Origin: Whitmania pigra
Lineage: Eukaryota; Annelida; Clitellata; Hirudinida; Haemopidae
Assembly: GCA_021613335.1 (NCBI GenBank)
Contig: JAJTWR010000437.1
Location: 248,001 to 312,000 of the forward strand
Direction: 5' to 3'
DNA length: 64,000 nucleotides
Position numbers and translations under genes: made by a program. This document shows positions 1 through 17,130 of the stretch, in pieces; within the stretch, counting starts at the first letter, position 1, and each line of letters begins with the position of its first letter. The notes beneath the pieces are model-generated. The model ran no database searches. It worked only from the letters and a program-made list of their open reading frames with translations, and was not told the origin of the DNA.

Positions 1-3000
1 TAAAAATATTGCGATGACACTTAGTTAACACTAAGTATTGAAAGGAAAATAATTCTTTGATGTTGAATTTAAAGGAGGAAGCTTGATATTTCAGAAGACA
101 CAACAAATGTTTTTGAGGAAGGAAGTCTTGGTAAAACTCCAGAAGGGTAATTATTATTTATTATAAGTTCTACTCACATGTTGCATGTAAAAATCAACAA
201 CTTTCTTGCAAACAAGCTTATTATTTAGTTTTCAATTTAAACCTTAAATGGCTTGACAAATCCTTGGGACAGCTGCAATAACTTAAGGAGTTAAGCTTAT
301 TAAAGTATTTGGAAAAGAATTTCTATCAGTGTGCTATATTCTAATGTCCAACTTCTTGTAGCTTCTTCCCCACCTTTCTTAATATGATTTTAAGAAAAAA
401 CATAAAAAAAAAAAAAAAAAGCATAAAAAGCATTATATCCATTTTGTTCATGGGGGTGTTTTTAGTGAATCAGATTTGTTCCATGATTCTACAAATCCAT
501 ATAGGGATGAAATATTTAATATATTAATTTATAGTTTTCTTTGAGATATTTTGATTTGGATAAAGTATTTCAGCAAAGAAAGAAAAGAAATCATTATAAG
601 TTGAAGCTGCTGAAAGTGATTGTATTTGTTTTGAAGGCAGAACATTTCAACTTATAAAGAACTGTGTTCAATTGCTAATGATCTCAACCAGCCTGACTTA
701 ATTTATAAATTCATGAATTTGGCCAATCATAATGCATCTTGGAACTTGAAGAGAGTATGTTTTAATTTTGATTTAGTGACTTCATTTTTATGCATGTTTT
801 TTGTCCATTGTCCAGGGAGCGGCACATGGTTTTAGCACAATTGCTTCCCAGGCCAGTGATCAGCTTGCTCCATTTCTTGATAAAATTTTGCCAAAACTCT
901 ACAGGTATCTTATGGTTAATTGTTTAAAATCTCTTTCACTAACATCTTCATGATTTAGGTAATTCACATGCAATAATCTTTGAGATATTTTATAGCATGC
1001 AACACATTTTTCACATAGGTTCCAATTTGATCCAAACCCTCGTGTAAGAGGTGCCATGCAACAAATATGGAGTGCTCTTGTCATTGATCAGGACAAAATG
1101 GTAGAGATAACTTCTTGCCTCATGAACATATATAAATTACAATGTATTTTATTGCAGATCAACAGGTATCTGAAAGAGATATTGGTAGACTTGGAGTGCA
1201 ATATGACTAATCCACAGTGGAGAGTTAGGGAATCCAGGTTTTTTGCACATATTTCCTAGTTCATTAGATATTGAATTAAATCCTTTTGTCACTTTTATTA
1301 CATTTTATTTTGATAATTTAAAGCTGTCTTGCCTTGAATGATCTTGTTAAAAACCATCATCTAAAGGATGCAGAAGACATTCTTCCAGATCTTTGGAAAA
1401 CTTCATTTCGTGTATGCGATGATATCAAGGTGGGGCACAGTAACCTTAAATGTTATTTTTGTTTTCTTATTATTATTTTTATTATTATGTGTTGCATTGG
1501 TTGTGTAATTGTTGCACAGGAAAGTGTCAGGAAAGCTGCAGACCTAGCCCTCCAATCTCTAAGCAAGGTCTTAGTCTTTATTTATTTATTGATTGTAAAA
1601 TTGGTTGTTATTGTTTTGAGATTCAATTTAGACGACCATAAAAATGTGTGATGCCAGTTCAGGCATGAGTTCATCTTCCCAAAAAACCATTTCACTTGTC
1701 ATCCCTATGCTTCTGGATTTTGGACTTTCAAGCACTGTTGATGAAGTTCGATCCATTAGGTGATGATGATCATGATGTTTGTGATGATCTCATTTATATT
1801 TACTATGTATGTTGTTAGTCTCACAACACTAATGAAGATGAGCAAATCATCAGGAGAACTCTTAAAGCCACATATCACTACTTTGGTCACTGCATTGCTC
1901 GAGTCCATTTCTACTCTCGAACCCCAACTGCTCAACTATCTCAGTCTTCATGCTGCCTCCAATCAATCAACTCTTGATATGGTATATTTCTTATTAAATG
2001 TCAATATAATTATACAGTGCGTTGCATAAACTTGACCCAGGTTCAAGAATCACACAATTTATGCTGTTATCTAATAAAGTACTGCTGATTTTTGACCCAA
2101 ATATCCTTTATATCATTGACTAAGTTGTATTTAATTAATATAGTGTAAAATTTAGCAGTAAAATTTGAATATTAGTGGGATTTCATTGATAAATGCCTTT
2201 GATGTTGTTTTTCGAGGTTTTCGCCACTGAGCATGGGGTCTCTTCATGTCCAGTTAATAATTTTTATTACAGGAATCACTGATTATTTGGAAATCTGATT
2301 ATCATAATAAGGCTCTATATAAATTGTCCTATTTCCAAAACTTAATAAATACAGTTAGTTTATGTTATTATAGGCAGGTTCTGGAAAGAGTCTTAATGAT
2401 ATTGAAAAAGGACAAATAAAGGCCTTTAATTTGTCAATTTCAGAGATTTTTAATTTTTAATTGATCTAAAACGGTTAGAAGACATTATTTGAGTGATCCT
2501 GAAAGTTATGGATCAAAAACTAGTCCAGAAAGACCTCAAAAACTTTCTGAACATGAGAAACAAGTTGTCCTCCGTGAAGCTTTCAGGGGGTTTAGCTCAA
2601 CAAGAGACTTACAAAATAAGTTAAATTTGGAGATTAGTCGATGGACTATATTCAGGTGCCTTCAGAAGAGTAGTTTTCTGAAGTTTATTAAATTAAGCGT
2701 CAGCACAAGCCACTTCTGATGGAGGCTCACAAGAAGATCCGGCTAAACTGGGCAAAAGCGATGATGAGTTTGGAGATGAACTAGGACTCTGTTATTTTTT
2801 CAGATGAAAAGAGATTGAATTTGGATAGTTCAAGAGTTAATTATTAAGAAAGGAGATAAGATACATTATCGACTTTCATATAAATAATAATTGAAAAGTT
2901 TGATTTTAATAAATATGAGAATTTATGCCCTCCTAGTGTTTCATGTTACTCTATGTAATTTCGGGCATTTCCAGTTTTCCTTGAAAATTGAACAAAATAT

Positions 3001-5971
3001 TTGTCTGAGTTCAATAAAATTTGTTATTAAATCTAATGTGTTTCAGCACGTTGTGTGAAAAATGGCTTATGTAAATTCAGTACATAAAAAGTTATCGTCA
3101 AGAAACGTAACTGGGCCAAGTTTTTGCAACGTACTGTATGTGATCTGAAAATAAATTTTGCAATGTAGTATTATAGTTCTTTAAATCTTGATGATATTTT
3201 TTTGTAAAACAGATTGACAAAGCAAGGCTCTCTACTTATAAGTCATCTCCAATGATGGAAGTTGTTAACCAGGTGAAATGTTATAGGAATATGAAATCCT
3301 CAACAAACTGTCATCTTTTCTGTATGATTTAATGCCCCTGAAACAATTTACTTGTTCTTATTTAAAACTTATTCATTATCAATATTTGGAATTATTGAAA
3401 TATAATTGTAGAAGAATATATTTTTATTATTTGCATTTTTTTTAGTGCATTCAATTGGCAGATGATACTGCAATTGCTTCTCTTCTTCCAAAACTGTCTG
3501 AGTTGCTCAAAAATTCTGTTGGGCTTGGAACTAAAGTGAACTTTCTCTTTTTCTGCAGAATGGTATTGAAGTTAATAGTAACAAATAACAAATATTTTAG
3601 ATATGTACTTCCTCTGTACTCATTTCTCTTATACAAAAGCACCCTCAGGATGTTGGTTTGTTCTCAGGTGTGTTGTTGTCACATGCTGCCTGTAATGTCA
3701 TGAATAATGACTTGCTATTTGGTTTCAGGCAAATTACTTGCTATTTTATATGCTGGACTGAACAATAAAAATGCTTCCTTGAGAAAATCATTTTCTGTTG
3801 CGATTGGATACGTTGTGAAGGTATGCTTCAAGATTTGTGATCATTAATGCACTTATTATTTTGACATTTGCTTCTATGTATTTAGGTGTCAAAAGATTCA
3901 AGCATAGCTAACTTGATTAACAAACTCCAACATTGGTATTTTGAAAAAGATGGTACGTTTTTACAGAATTGTTTTTAATATGGATGATTTGATCATTTCA
4001 ATGAATTTTGTCATTTTAATGAAGATGAGGTTGTGCGAGAAACATGTGGATCAACAATTTATAGCATCAATTTAGTCTGCCCAGACATCATCAAAAGACA
4101 TTCCTCCTCAATTCTTCCTTTTGTTTTCTTTGGCATGCACGAATCCAAAAGTTCAGAAGGCAAGTTTTATCTTGTTATTTTCCAGATTACTGAAAATTAT
4201 TATTATTCTTTAATTATTTTGAAATGTTTATTTTAAAGGGACTTCCAGCACTACATATGCAAATTCAAATTGGGAGGAAGTATGGCAGGAAGGCACTCCT
4301 TGTAAGTGATGACTAATTGTAAAGTTGACAAATTTAGTCAGAAATATAAATGGTTGTTTTCATAAGGCACAGAAGTTGGTCTGAAGTTGTACTCATCTGA
4401 ACTTGTTGAGATAATGCAGAAATCTCTTGAATCTTCTTCATGGACTATCAGGGCCCAAGGAGCAAGGACCATGTTGACATTTATTGAAAAGATGGCTACT
4501 GATTTGCCGTCTACTCAGTCAAAAGCTATTATGACATTGTTGTTATTCGCTCTGCCTGGAAGAACTTGGGAGGGCAAGGTTAACTTCATCTATAGGCTTA
4601 AAGTTCAATTTACTGAATTCTAATATGTAAATTTGATTTTAAGGAAGTTTTGTTGAAGGTCCTATCAGTGTTATGCATTAAGTGCAAGTAAGATTAAAAT
4701 CTTTATTTTAAGCATATTTAAATAATGTCTATTTGACCAAAATTATGACTCAACAGACAGACAAACTTTTTCATGGAAACTGACATTAAGCTGGATGATG
4801 TTATCGAGGCAGTTATTAGAGAATGCAGAAAGGATAATTTGAAATACAAAATCAAGGCTATTGCATGCTTAACCACTATCAGTGAAACTTTTGAAACCCA
4901 GAACTTTCCAGTCTTGTGGGAATTGGTGGTACCAATAATAAAAAAAGTTAGCCAGCATTACTTTGAGCATTTTGGTAACATCATTGAAAAGGTTTATTTT
5001 TTTTAGAAGAATTCAAGAAAGGAAGGAGATGATATTGACATCAATAGCATCCAGGAGGCATTTATGATTTCCTTTGATGTTCTCTGCAGATGTTGGCCTT
5101 TAAACCAAGAAGTGCAAAGTAAGTAAATATTTTTATTTTATTTCCCAAACACTAGAGTCATCTATTCTTATAAGGACATGTAAATATCACTTGTTGTTAA
5201 TTTATAAAGATTGCTTCTTATTTGCTTTTAAAAGAGTCATTCCAGGGAGAACTATGTGGAATTTTTTTGGAAAACATTGGTTGTAATGGTTGGCAGATTG
5301 AAGTGTCACTGTTAAGATCCATTCAAAGATTCATTGAGAGGTTATTCATTCATTTTCACTTGTTATGCTGTTGGTTCCTTATGTATTTGCATCGGAAGTC
5401 TGGGCACTTTATAGTTACAGATTTATATGGTGCCAATTCCCATGACCACTCCATTATTTTGTGCAGAAATGCAATTTTACTTATGTTCAGTCAAATGTTT
5501 TAAAATTCCCATGTATTTGCAGGTGGTTTATTTTTAGTGGTGAGTGCTACCTTGATGACAATAGAAGCTTGATTTCTTCATTCTTATCATCACTTATCCC
5601 AAAGTTCTGCCAATTCATGAGTAAGTGTTCACATGGGTACCTTACCTTGGAATATCAATAATGTTTGTTTTGCCCAGGTAACACCAAAATTAGTACCTTG
5701 AGGATAGAGACAATTTCTGTCTTAGAACTCCTGTTCAAGAAGCTAGAAGGTGGAGTGCTTTCATTGTTTAATCTCGGAAAGAACCTTGTTATATCTGTTA
5801 TGTTAATATTAGATTTCCTATTCATTCATAATAGAATGCAAAAACATAAATATTGTGAAGTGTGGCTCCTACAAGGATGAGCTGGTGGCCAGACTGAGGG
5901 AGATTTCACTCAATGATACACTCCTGGACCTCAAGAGCAGAGCACAATCTTTATTGCAATTAATTTTTTAG
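1..5971 (+). CDS. ECPAS: Proteasome adapter and scaffold protein ECM29 (ECPAS), 3' part of the gene
   Basis: ECM29 is a large HEAT-repeat protein that links the 26S proteasome 19S cap to the 20S core and to membranes and motors. The window starts inside the gene, and exons joined across GT-AG introns match the C-terminal portion of the animal family. Recognisable blocks are a [13 protein letters not shown] segment near 105-150, [18 protein letters not shown] (about 640-752), [20 protein letters not shown] (about 900-1098), [30 protein letters not shown] (about 1520-1566), LNYLSLHAA, a [11 protein letters not shown] exon at about 3212-3271, [15 protein letters not shown] (about 4540-4575), and a final exon ending at a TAG at 5969-5971. 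An AATAAA signal lies at 5995-6000. Introns are short except the one carrying a Tc1 element. The family assignment is firm; individual splice sites were read by eye. Confidence 0.93.
2015..3136 (+). mobile_element. Degenerate Tc1-like DNA transposon inside an ECM29 intron
   Basis: Inverted termini face each other: CAGTGCGTTGCATAAACTTG at 2015 and the inverted copy ending at 3136. The termini are 26 bp with three mismatches. TA dinucleotides at 2013-2014 and 3137-3138 are the expected Tc1/mariner target duplication. Inside, the plus strand carries a transposase relic: a helix-turn-helix region ([20 protein letters not shown], about 2540-2600) and, after a frame break near 2719, a segment reading [10 protein letters not shown] then [12 protein letters not shown] (about 2745-2828), the first catalytic-Asp block of Tc1 transposases. 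The rest of the DDE domain is missing, so this is an inactive copy. It is spliced out with the intron. Confidence 0.88.
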
Positions 5972-6079
5972 TTTGACACTCAGAAAATGTTTCCAATAAA
6001 TGTCTCAAGGTCTATTATTATTGTTCATCAAAGTTCTGGAACCAAAATTATGGTTTGTTCATTAAAGAAAATGAGAGTC

Positions 6080-10562
<4,483 letters not shown>

Positions 10563-11006
10563 ATGAAGATCTAGATACTTTCACTAGGAAATGTTGTAAT
10601 TTACCCAAAATCTAACAAAGCGAATTTAAAGCTAATGGCATGCAATATGTAGTAACTACAGATCGCGATAGGCCGGACGAATGTTTATCGTAATTCGTAA
10701 TGATAATCAGGAAGCAAAAATATTAAACAAACTAGAACTATTTTAAATGCTTATTTTATAAATACATTAATTTGTATCGTTTGTAATAAATTAATATTTG
10801 TTCTTATAACTTGTTTGGGACAAAATGAACAAAATCACATGGAACATCGGCTTTCTTATATCAAGTGTGAACAAAATCGCCTTTTTATGTTATGTTTTTT
10901 TTTACAAAACCTTCTTGATAACTTAATCCATTTTGACGCCAAAAATCTTAGACCTTCGAAGAAAAACATAGTTGCAGTTTCTCTCCGAAATTTTCCGTGG
11001 AATAAG

Positions 11007-11049
11007 CAGGGATGTCATTTTAGCTTTTGTCAAGGGGCAAACCTTATGA
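11007..11049 (+). mobile_element. Solo end of a hAT (MYM/DUF4371-type) element
   Basis: The stretch beginning CAGGGATGTCATTTTAGC and continuing through a CAAGGGGCAAACC block resembles the termini of hAT elements whose ends start CAGGGACG. The intact copy at 13596-14717 starts and ends with CAGGGACG. Similar end motifs occur in the opposite orientation at 20793-20832 and 42072-42146. A weak opposite-facing partner may lie near 11100-11131. This is a short relic with no coding capacity. Confidence 0.5.
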
Positions 11050-12052
11050 GATGACTTAATTGCTTCAGCCAAAATTCAGGTGGCTAGCATGATTTAGGGA
11101 GCGTTGTCCTTCCAAAATAATGTCTCCGGGAATAAAAGAGGAATTCTGAGATTGGTCCGCTTCCGTCCAGCATAAAATTAGCTTGTTTGAACATTGTATT
11201 TAAATATCCTTAGAGGATTTGTATTAAAATATACCAAAATATTTAATTGTTAACAATTGATTCAAATTTTATAATTTTTCGTCCACATTTTCAAATTTTC
11301 TTCTTTAAAGACCTGCAGTTTTAAAGGTGACGGTCCATGCAAATGCTGTACACTCTTCTAATTTCGTAAGAGCTTGCCCTGACCAGACGATAAACCTTGA
11401 AAATAATATTTTTATTGCTATATTATTTTGATAAAAATTTGATATTTGTTAATAAACTTATCAGTATAACCTCTTCGTCGCCAACAAAGACCAACACTGT
11501 TGGGAGTTCCGTTATGGAATGCATTTTGATGAAATCCTCAGAAAATAAATATTTTACATTACATGCAATGTTAAATATAGATTCGTTAGAGATGTTACTT
11601 GGTTGACGTCGGCATCAATCATTCTTGTGCTTATTTCTGATTGATAACTTTGCGCCAATTTCTGCAAGTTGAAACATTAGTCACTTATATTGCTATCAAT
11701 GTTGAAGATTTGCGTAAATTGTTTCAAAAACTTTAATTTTATTGCACTTCTGAAAACTAATACATCACCTTCACAAATGGTTTCAAGATGTTGCAGGCTC
11801 GGCACCAGGATGCATAAACAAAATAGACGAATACATCGATGACCCTCTCTTCCAAATCAAGGGTTCGATCCTGCTCCTGTCGCGGTATAAATCTGAAAGC
11901 AACGCACATAAAATTGTTCACTCATGCTTTTCGTTGGCAACGATATGTTAGTTTTCAACTCACAGACTTTTTATGATCGGTAGGTCCATGGCAGTAAAGA
12001 TGGTCTTCCTTTGTGAGGATCCGTGTGGACTGAAATATTATTAATTCATAAT

Positions 12053-13457
12053 CAGTGGTGGGCAAAAGTTAACTAAAAGGTTACTAACTAACGGTTTTAT
12101 TTTTTATTTAGTTACAAGAAAAGTTTAACTAAAAGTTACTAACTAAAAAGTTTAACTAAAAGTTACTAACTAAAAAGTTTAACTAAAAAATTTTAGTTAA
12201 AATTTAAAAATTATACCTCCTTAATAAAATTTACTATGGTTTGGACTGACCTCACCACGTTTTGCTTCAATTTTCGGCTGCAGCGTGTTAGTGGTCAATA
12301 AGTATGAAAATGAATAGTGTGATAGTGAAAACTTGCTTTACAGATGTTATATTAAAAAACGGCCATCAAGATAGTTGTTCGAATAAACGGGTCTGCGGCA
12401 ATATTATGTCCAGCTCTAATTTTCTTTTACACATTAGATTTAAGCTTTTCTGTATTTTTCAAACCAATAAGGGTTATGAGATTGTTTTATCAACAATTCA
12501 TTAGCTTGGATTTCTTTTGACTTCAGGAAATTCACCCGAAAGAGTACAAGAATTATAAAACTGGCCAGGCTGCTAGTGCAAATAAACGTAAAAGGAATGA
12601 CAGTGAGGAAAGTGGAGTTGAAATGCCTCTTGCAAAGAAACAGGTAGCAATTGATTCTGTACTTAGAAAAACATTTCCTGAAACTAATAAGAACACAAGA
12701 ATATCTCAGGCCGAATTTGAAGATGACTTGGTGCTTATGCTTATTGAAGACATGCAACCACTGACCACTTTAGAGACGAGGTTTTCGTAAATTTTGTTCC
12801 AAATATTTACCAAAGTATGCGATTTTTAGTCGAAGAACAGCAAGCAGACGGTTAAATCATTTGTATGATGCCGAAAAGGTAAAATTTGTACAAGACGCAG
12901 AAAAAACTAGGTATCTAGATAACTGCAGATATATGGAGTGCACTTAAGAAGGCCTATTCAAGAGTTACACTACGTTACGTACATGTTCAATAGCTTGTCG
13001 GGGGTTCAAAGCTTCCCATACAGGAAGTGCTATTGGTAAAATTTTGGCCTCAATATTTGAAGTATTCAAAATGTTGTGATGCAACTAATTTTTGCAAAGC
13101 ATTTAGTTAGTTTATAGGATGCCTCATCGATTGAAAGTGATGGGCAGGATACAGTTGACGCCATAACCAATGTTACAGGTGTCGACTGCTCGTAGATGCA
13201 AACTGGTTGATTGAAACTATTGACATGCTGATTTTCTTCGATCAAGATTTAAATTAGAGTAATTTCAGTCAATAATGTTATCATGTCATAAATTTTTAAC
13301 GTTGAGTCACTTTAGTTTTTTTTTTTGGCAGAAAAAAGTTAAGAATAGTTAACTATTTTTTTAGTTTAGTTGAAAACTTTTAAAATAGTTGTAACTAATA
13401 ATTTAAAATTGTTTAGTTAAAGTTTAACTAAAAAAGTTTAGCTAGTGCCCGTCTATG
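12053..13457 (+). mobile_element. hAT-family DNA transposon relic with AGTTAACTAAAA subterminal repeats
   Basis: The left end reads CAGTGGTGGGCAAAAGTTAA. The right end is an imperfect inverse (GCCCGTCTATG ending at 13457). Both ends are filled with repeated AGTTAACTAAAAGTTACTAAC motifs (12066-12200 and 13335-13445), which look like transposase-binding subterminal repeats. The plus strand carries broken transposase pieces: VLRKTFPETNKNTRISQAEF with IEDMQPLTTLE (about 12655-12770), ITADIWSALKKAYSRVTLRY (about 12915-12975), and ACRGFKASHTGSAIGKILAS in another frame (about 12995-13055). These are in the order seen in BED-finger hAT transposases. The 8 bp flanks do not match, so the target duplication is lost or the ends are slightly misplaced. 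Confidence 0.75.
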
Positions 13458-13465
13458 GGCTATGC

Positions 13466-14775
13466 AGGTTAGCTCAGAGGCTAGCGTGCCTGCGAACGAC
13501 GGTAATAGGCACAGTCGTTACGTGACGTGTTAGCGACCCAGTTTGCACCGCCACAAAGCGCCCCTTTGGTGCGGCACTATACAAATGGTTGAGCGCAGGG
13601 ACGTACCGAAGGCAAAATAGGGGGGGAATAAAGGACAGTTTTTCCCAACTCCAAAAAATGTTTTCTTAATATTTTGTCAATATTTATTGTTCGCTAACAA
13701 TTTATTATGACCAACTCAAAACTTTGATAACATTTAACAGACAAGAGTCATGGTACATTAAAATATGTGTGCAATGTCTCCCAAATACTAAACAAAATCT
13801 ATCTTTTACACAAAAATACAACTTCACTAGTAGTAAGAAAATCTTCACTAGTGCTTGTATCCGCTTGTAAAATGGCCAACTAACTCAGATACTTTCTGTT
13901 GAGCTCCTTTAAAACTCTTCCGACATTGAAGCAGCAAAATACGATTGAAAAGAAAAATTGTCAGTATCAACGGCATTGCTTTGCAAGCAACTGACTCTTT
14001 CCTATTCCAGCGCCAGTCTTGACAGTTATTTCGGTTATTTGCAAGAGTCTTTCATTTGCAATTCCTTCCTGATTGACGAAACGGATTACAATAGACAACA
14101 TGTCTTTCCTCGAACTATCTCGTGTTGGATCCGCCGTCACAGTGTAGAACTGATTGCCAGAAATTTCTTTAATGATTTTACTTTTGAGCGTGTTCGCAAT
14201 TAATTGAACAACATTTTGCGATCTATGACTCAGATATGAAACATGATAAGGTCTCAGCTTAACGTCCTCAAACCATTCTTTTAAAAAAAGATTATAACGA
14301 ACCATAAGATGTACTATTTACTGATAATTACTGCGGAATTGTAATAACAACTTGTTGATTAGACTTATTATACTATAGTAATATTTGTTATTACTACCGA
14401 TTAAGCGCTTATTATAACACGTATCAAAAAAATCAAACTTTTAAATAACCGTCAACAAATTATGAAAGTAAACAAAATCACCAAGACAACGAAATATCCA
14501 ACCAATGGCGAATTTTATTTAATACCAAGAGAGATGGGCGTCTGCTGACATTATTTCATTTTAAATATTTGTTGTAACTTTATATCCTAAACCTTGTAGG
14601 AATTATTATGATATGCATTTAAATTTTGAATCCTAATTTTCCCAACTTATTTCAGTCTGTTCCAAGTGGAGGGGCAAGCTGCCCCCCCCCTTGCCCCTTC
14701 CTCAAGAGGCGTCCCTGGTTGAGCGCCCTTGACTCTTACGCTTATGGCGCTTTACAAATAAACATATATTATCTC
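13466..14775 (+). repeat. tRNA-derived SINE, copy 1, split by a hAT insertion
   Basis: The 5' part (13466-13595) begins GGTTAGCTCAGAGGCTAG, which resembles a tRNA A-box region. It then contains the family block ACAGTCGTTACGTG and CCGCCACAAAGCGCCCCTTT. The 3' part resumes at 14726 and ends GGCGCTTTACAAATAAAC near 14760. Between them sits a 1122 bp hAT element flanked by GTTGAGCG on both sides. Removing one GTTGAGCG and the element rejoins a continuous SINE. Two other copies are at about 20206-20345 (minus) and 49226-49325 (plus). Confidence 0.78.
13596..14717 (-). mobile_element. hAT (MYM-finger/DUF4371-type) element nested in the SINE
   Basis: The ends are CAGGGACG at 13596 and CGTCCCTG ending at 14717. 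They are flanked by perfect 8 bp target duplications GTTGAGCG at 13588-13595 and 14718-14725. The minus strand encodes a 112-residue transposase fragment (13967-14305): VVQLIANTLKSKIIKEISGN, then FYTVTADPTRDSSRKDMLSI and VIRFVNQEGIANERLL. This matches the DUF4371/RNase H-like region of zinc-finger MYM-type hAT transposases. The Thr of the usual DETTD-like motif is altered (ADPTRD here) and the rest of the protein is missing. It is an internally deleted non-autonomous copy. Confidence 0.87.
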
Positions 14776-14956
14776 TGTTCATAATACAAAATTCATTGAT
14801 TGTGCGCAACATGTTCACTCACGGGTAAGTCACGATCCACCTTCTTTCTTTCTGACATTCCAGCGTATTCGTCGCGTTCCTGCCAACAAATAATAATCGT
14901 TACGATGATACATAGCCGAATCATGATAAGCCCAACTAAACTTAGAGTAACAAGCT

Positions 14957-15271
14957 CTAACTAACACGATGTCTGACGTGCCTTGGTGTTTTGTGCTTTC
15001 TACTGCTCGAATGGTGACGGCGTTTGCAATGCTCATGATGTGTTGGTTTGGCGCGGGCTTCATGCATCATTGGCTTGCAGTGGTTAACATCTGAGTAACG
15101 CCGACCGCGTTCTTCTTTGCTATGGTTATGAGCTTTTGAAGGATATCCATGGTATTGGTGATAAGGTGGATACTGAGCATGTCTGAAACGAAAACTTTGA
15201 CGTAGTTTGTTATCAACTAGAAACAAACGCCAAAGGTACCTTTGCTCGTATCGCCAGCGAGTACGACTCAT
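14957..15271 (-). other. Unrecognised His/Arg/Lys-rich open frame (possible exon)
   Basis: I do not recognise this frame. It has 104 codons from an ATG at 15271 to a stop at 14957. After about residue 30 the composition is strongly biased to His, Arg, Lys, Tyr and Ser, including CKRRHHSSSRKHKTPRHVRH. A TTTTCAG sequence just before the ACATGCTCAG that opens the biased part could be a splice acceptor. Overlapping it on the same strand, in another frame, is a short hydrophobic stretch LVTLSLVGLIMIRLCIIVTI followed by basic residues and a good GTGAGT donor (about 14825-14950). It could be a small host gene, a transposon remnant or a chance frame. Confidence 0.25.
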
Positions 15272-16386
15272 TTGAGTGGTACAATCGTATATTTTTGGTA
15301 TTTTCTGTTTTGTTTATAGTAATGCTCCTAAATGCGTCATCTCGCAGCGATGTTCAGTAACTTTGAATCATAACTTTCATTATCCATATTCATTATTTTT
15401 AAATTGATTATCATAATTTTAATTTAGTTTAAATTAATTTTCACATGCTCTCTTGAATACGATATTCTATTTCTTGTTGCAACACTTTTAAGGTAATCTA
15501 TCTGTCTTTCTCAAATAAAGAAAATTGTTCACTAAACACCGTAACTTTTTTAATAAAACTTTATCCGTCGGGGCTAACTGGCCATTTTCGGCGTCCGTCA
15601 TCATCGGAATCCCCTAACTTTTAACGAAATTGTACAAATGTGTCTGAATTAATACACGTGTTGCGGAATAATTAAGTTTATCTTGCTAAAGTAATTAAAT
15701 TTATATTTAAATATATTCGGTATCTTCTTCATACACGATGACTCTTTATTATTGCTATAAAAAGCATCTCACTAATCACCTAACTTGACAATCAGCGAGA
15801 GTCCAGACAGAGAGAAGCCCAAATATCCATTTGCATCGTTAAGTATTTCAAAATCTCTTAAGCACTTAATTTCGGTTATTCAGTTCCGTTAACTGAATAT
15901 TTGCTACAATAAATTTATTTATTTAAGTTAACTTACTAATTTGCGGACCCTGTTGTTATTTCACACGAAAGAACAAAATTTAATTTAATTGTACATAGAG
16001 TTATGCAATGAAGCAAATAATTTGCTTTTTTACCATTGCAATAAAAAAAATTCAATCTCAGTTAAGAATTATGTTTGACTGTAATAGCGATGGCGATCAG
16101 ACTGATCTATTTAATCTCCAATTTAGCTTGCACCCAATATTTAGGGAATATCCCCAGTAGAATCAGCCCCCACCAGGGATCCCGAGAGAAAAAAAGTGCC
16201 GGATCGAAACTTTTTCTGAACCCCCTTTCCACCACTAGTCATATCTAGATGATTCAGTTGGAAAAGCCAAAGAAAGGCATATTAGAATGATATGAAGTTG
16301 CTCAAACTTAATAAAATGTAAACTTTTCTTTTATATCCGACTCTTCGTTAACACTCCCAATCTTAAATGTATGTATACATTCCTGA

Positions 16387-16440
16387 CGAAGATGATGATG
16401 ATGATGATGATGATGATGACGACGACGACGACGACGATGG
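16387..16440 (+). repeat. GAT/GAC trinucleotide microsatellite
   Basis: GATGATGAT changes into GACGACGAC without interruption. It creates a poly-Asp run in an otherwise featureless open frame (16367-16759), for which I see no independent coding evidence. Confidence 0.85.
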
Positions 16441-17024
16441 TGGTGGAACATTAGTCATAACGAAGACAGAAGATCCAATTAAGTTAATTTGCTTCGATGA
16501 CCGACCTGGGAACGACCAGTTGCTCTTCAAGTTTGTTTCGCTGATGGAATTAAAATTCCTTTCCAGTGATGGATCGTCCTTCCTTTTAAATTATGCGCAT
16601 TTAAAAAGTATTTTTAAATCAAAAGTTCATCAAATTTTCAAACTAATTTTAAATTTATGTAAAGAACCTGAAAACTCTCGGCTTACTTATAAAAATAGTC
16701 GACTTAATACCGAGTCAATTTTGAATGACACATTAGGGCTGCTATTTTTAAGTCCTTAATGGACCGCTGCATCAAGTCCAATAAGTTTCTATCAAGTGAA
16801 ATATTTCGAGCATTAATTCACGAAATCAAGATAGTTCTTTCCCGAATTTTATTTAAACGTATTTAGATTTAGATTTGACAAATTTATAAAATATTTGTAA
16901 ATTTTTGAAATTGTTGCACTTTATTATTGGCATTTAGAAGTTCAAGTTGTTAAAATGTCGTTCTTAAAAAGTTGCAATATGAGTATGACAATTTAACTCA
17001 ATGCATTATTTCATTAGTCTCGCT

Positions 17025-17130
17025 TCTTATTGGTTCTACATTGAGTCAGCTCCTCCCTTGCATGGATGTGATGGACATCCAATTGAGCAATTGGAAATTA
17101 AGAACTTTGGTTGGAGCTGAGTATAAAAGA
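17025..17130 (+). promoter_or_regulatory. Putative core promoter of the NR4A gene (CCAAT, AP-1, TATA)
   Basis: Within about 105 bp there is an inverted CCAAT box (TTATTGGTTC, about 17027), an AP-1-like site (TGAGTCAGC, 17042-17050), a forward CCAAT (about 17077) and a consensus TATA box (GTATAAAAG at 17121-17129). Spacing predicts initiation near 17150, just upstream of the ATG at 17161. NR4A genes are immediate-early genes in other animals, which suits AP-1 control. The block lies inside a long open frame that extends upstream to 16972. If the promoter is real, the upstream part of that frame is not coding. Motif-based inference only. Confidence 0.45.

Noticed and set aside
16367..16759. 130-residue open frame starting with poly-Asp
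   Set aside because: The first part is a GAT/GAC microsatellite. The rest matches nothing I recognise and has no flanking splice or promoter evidence.
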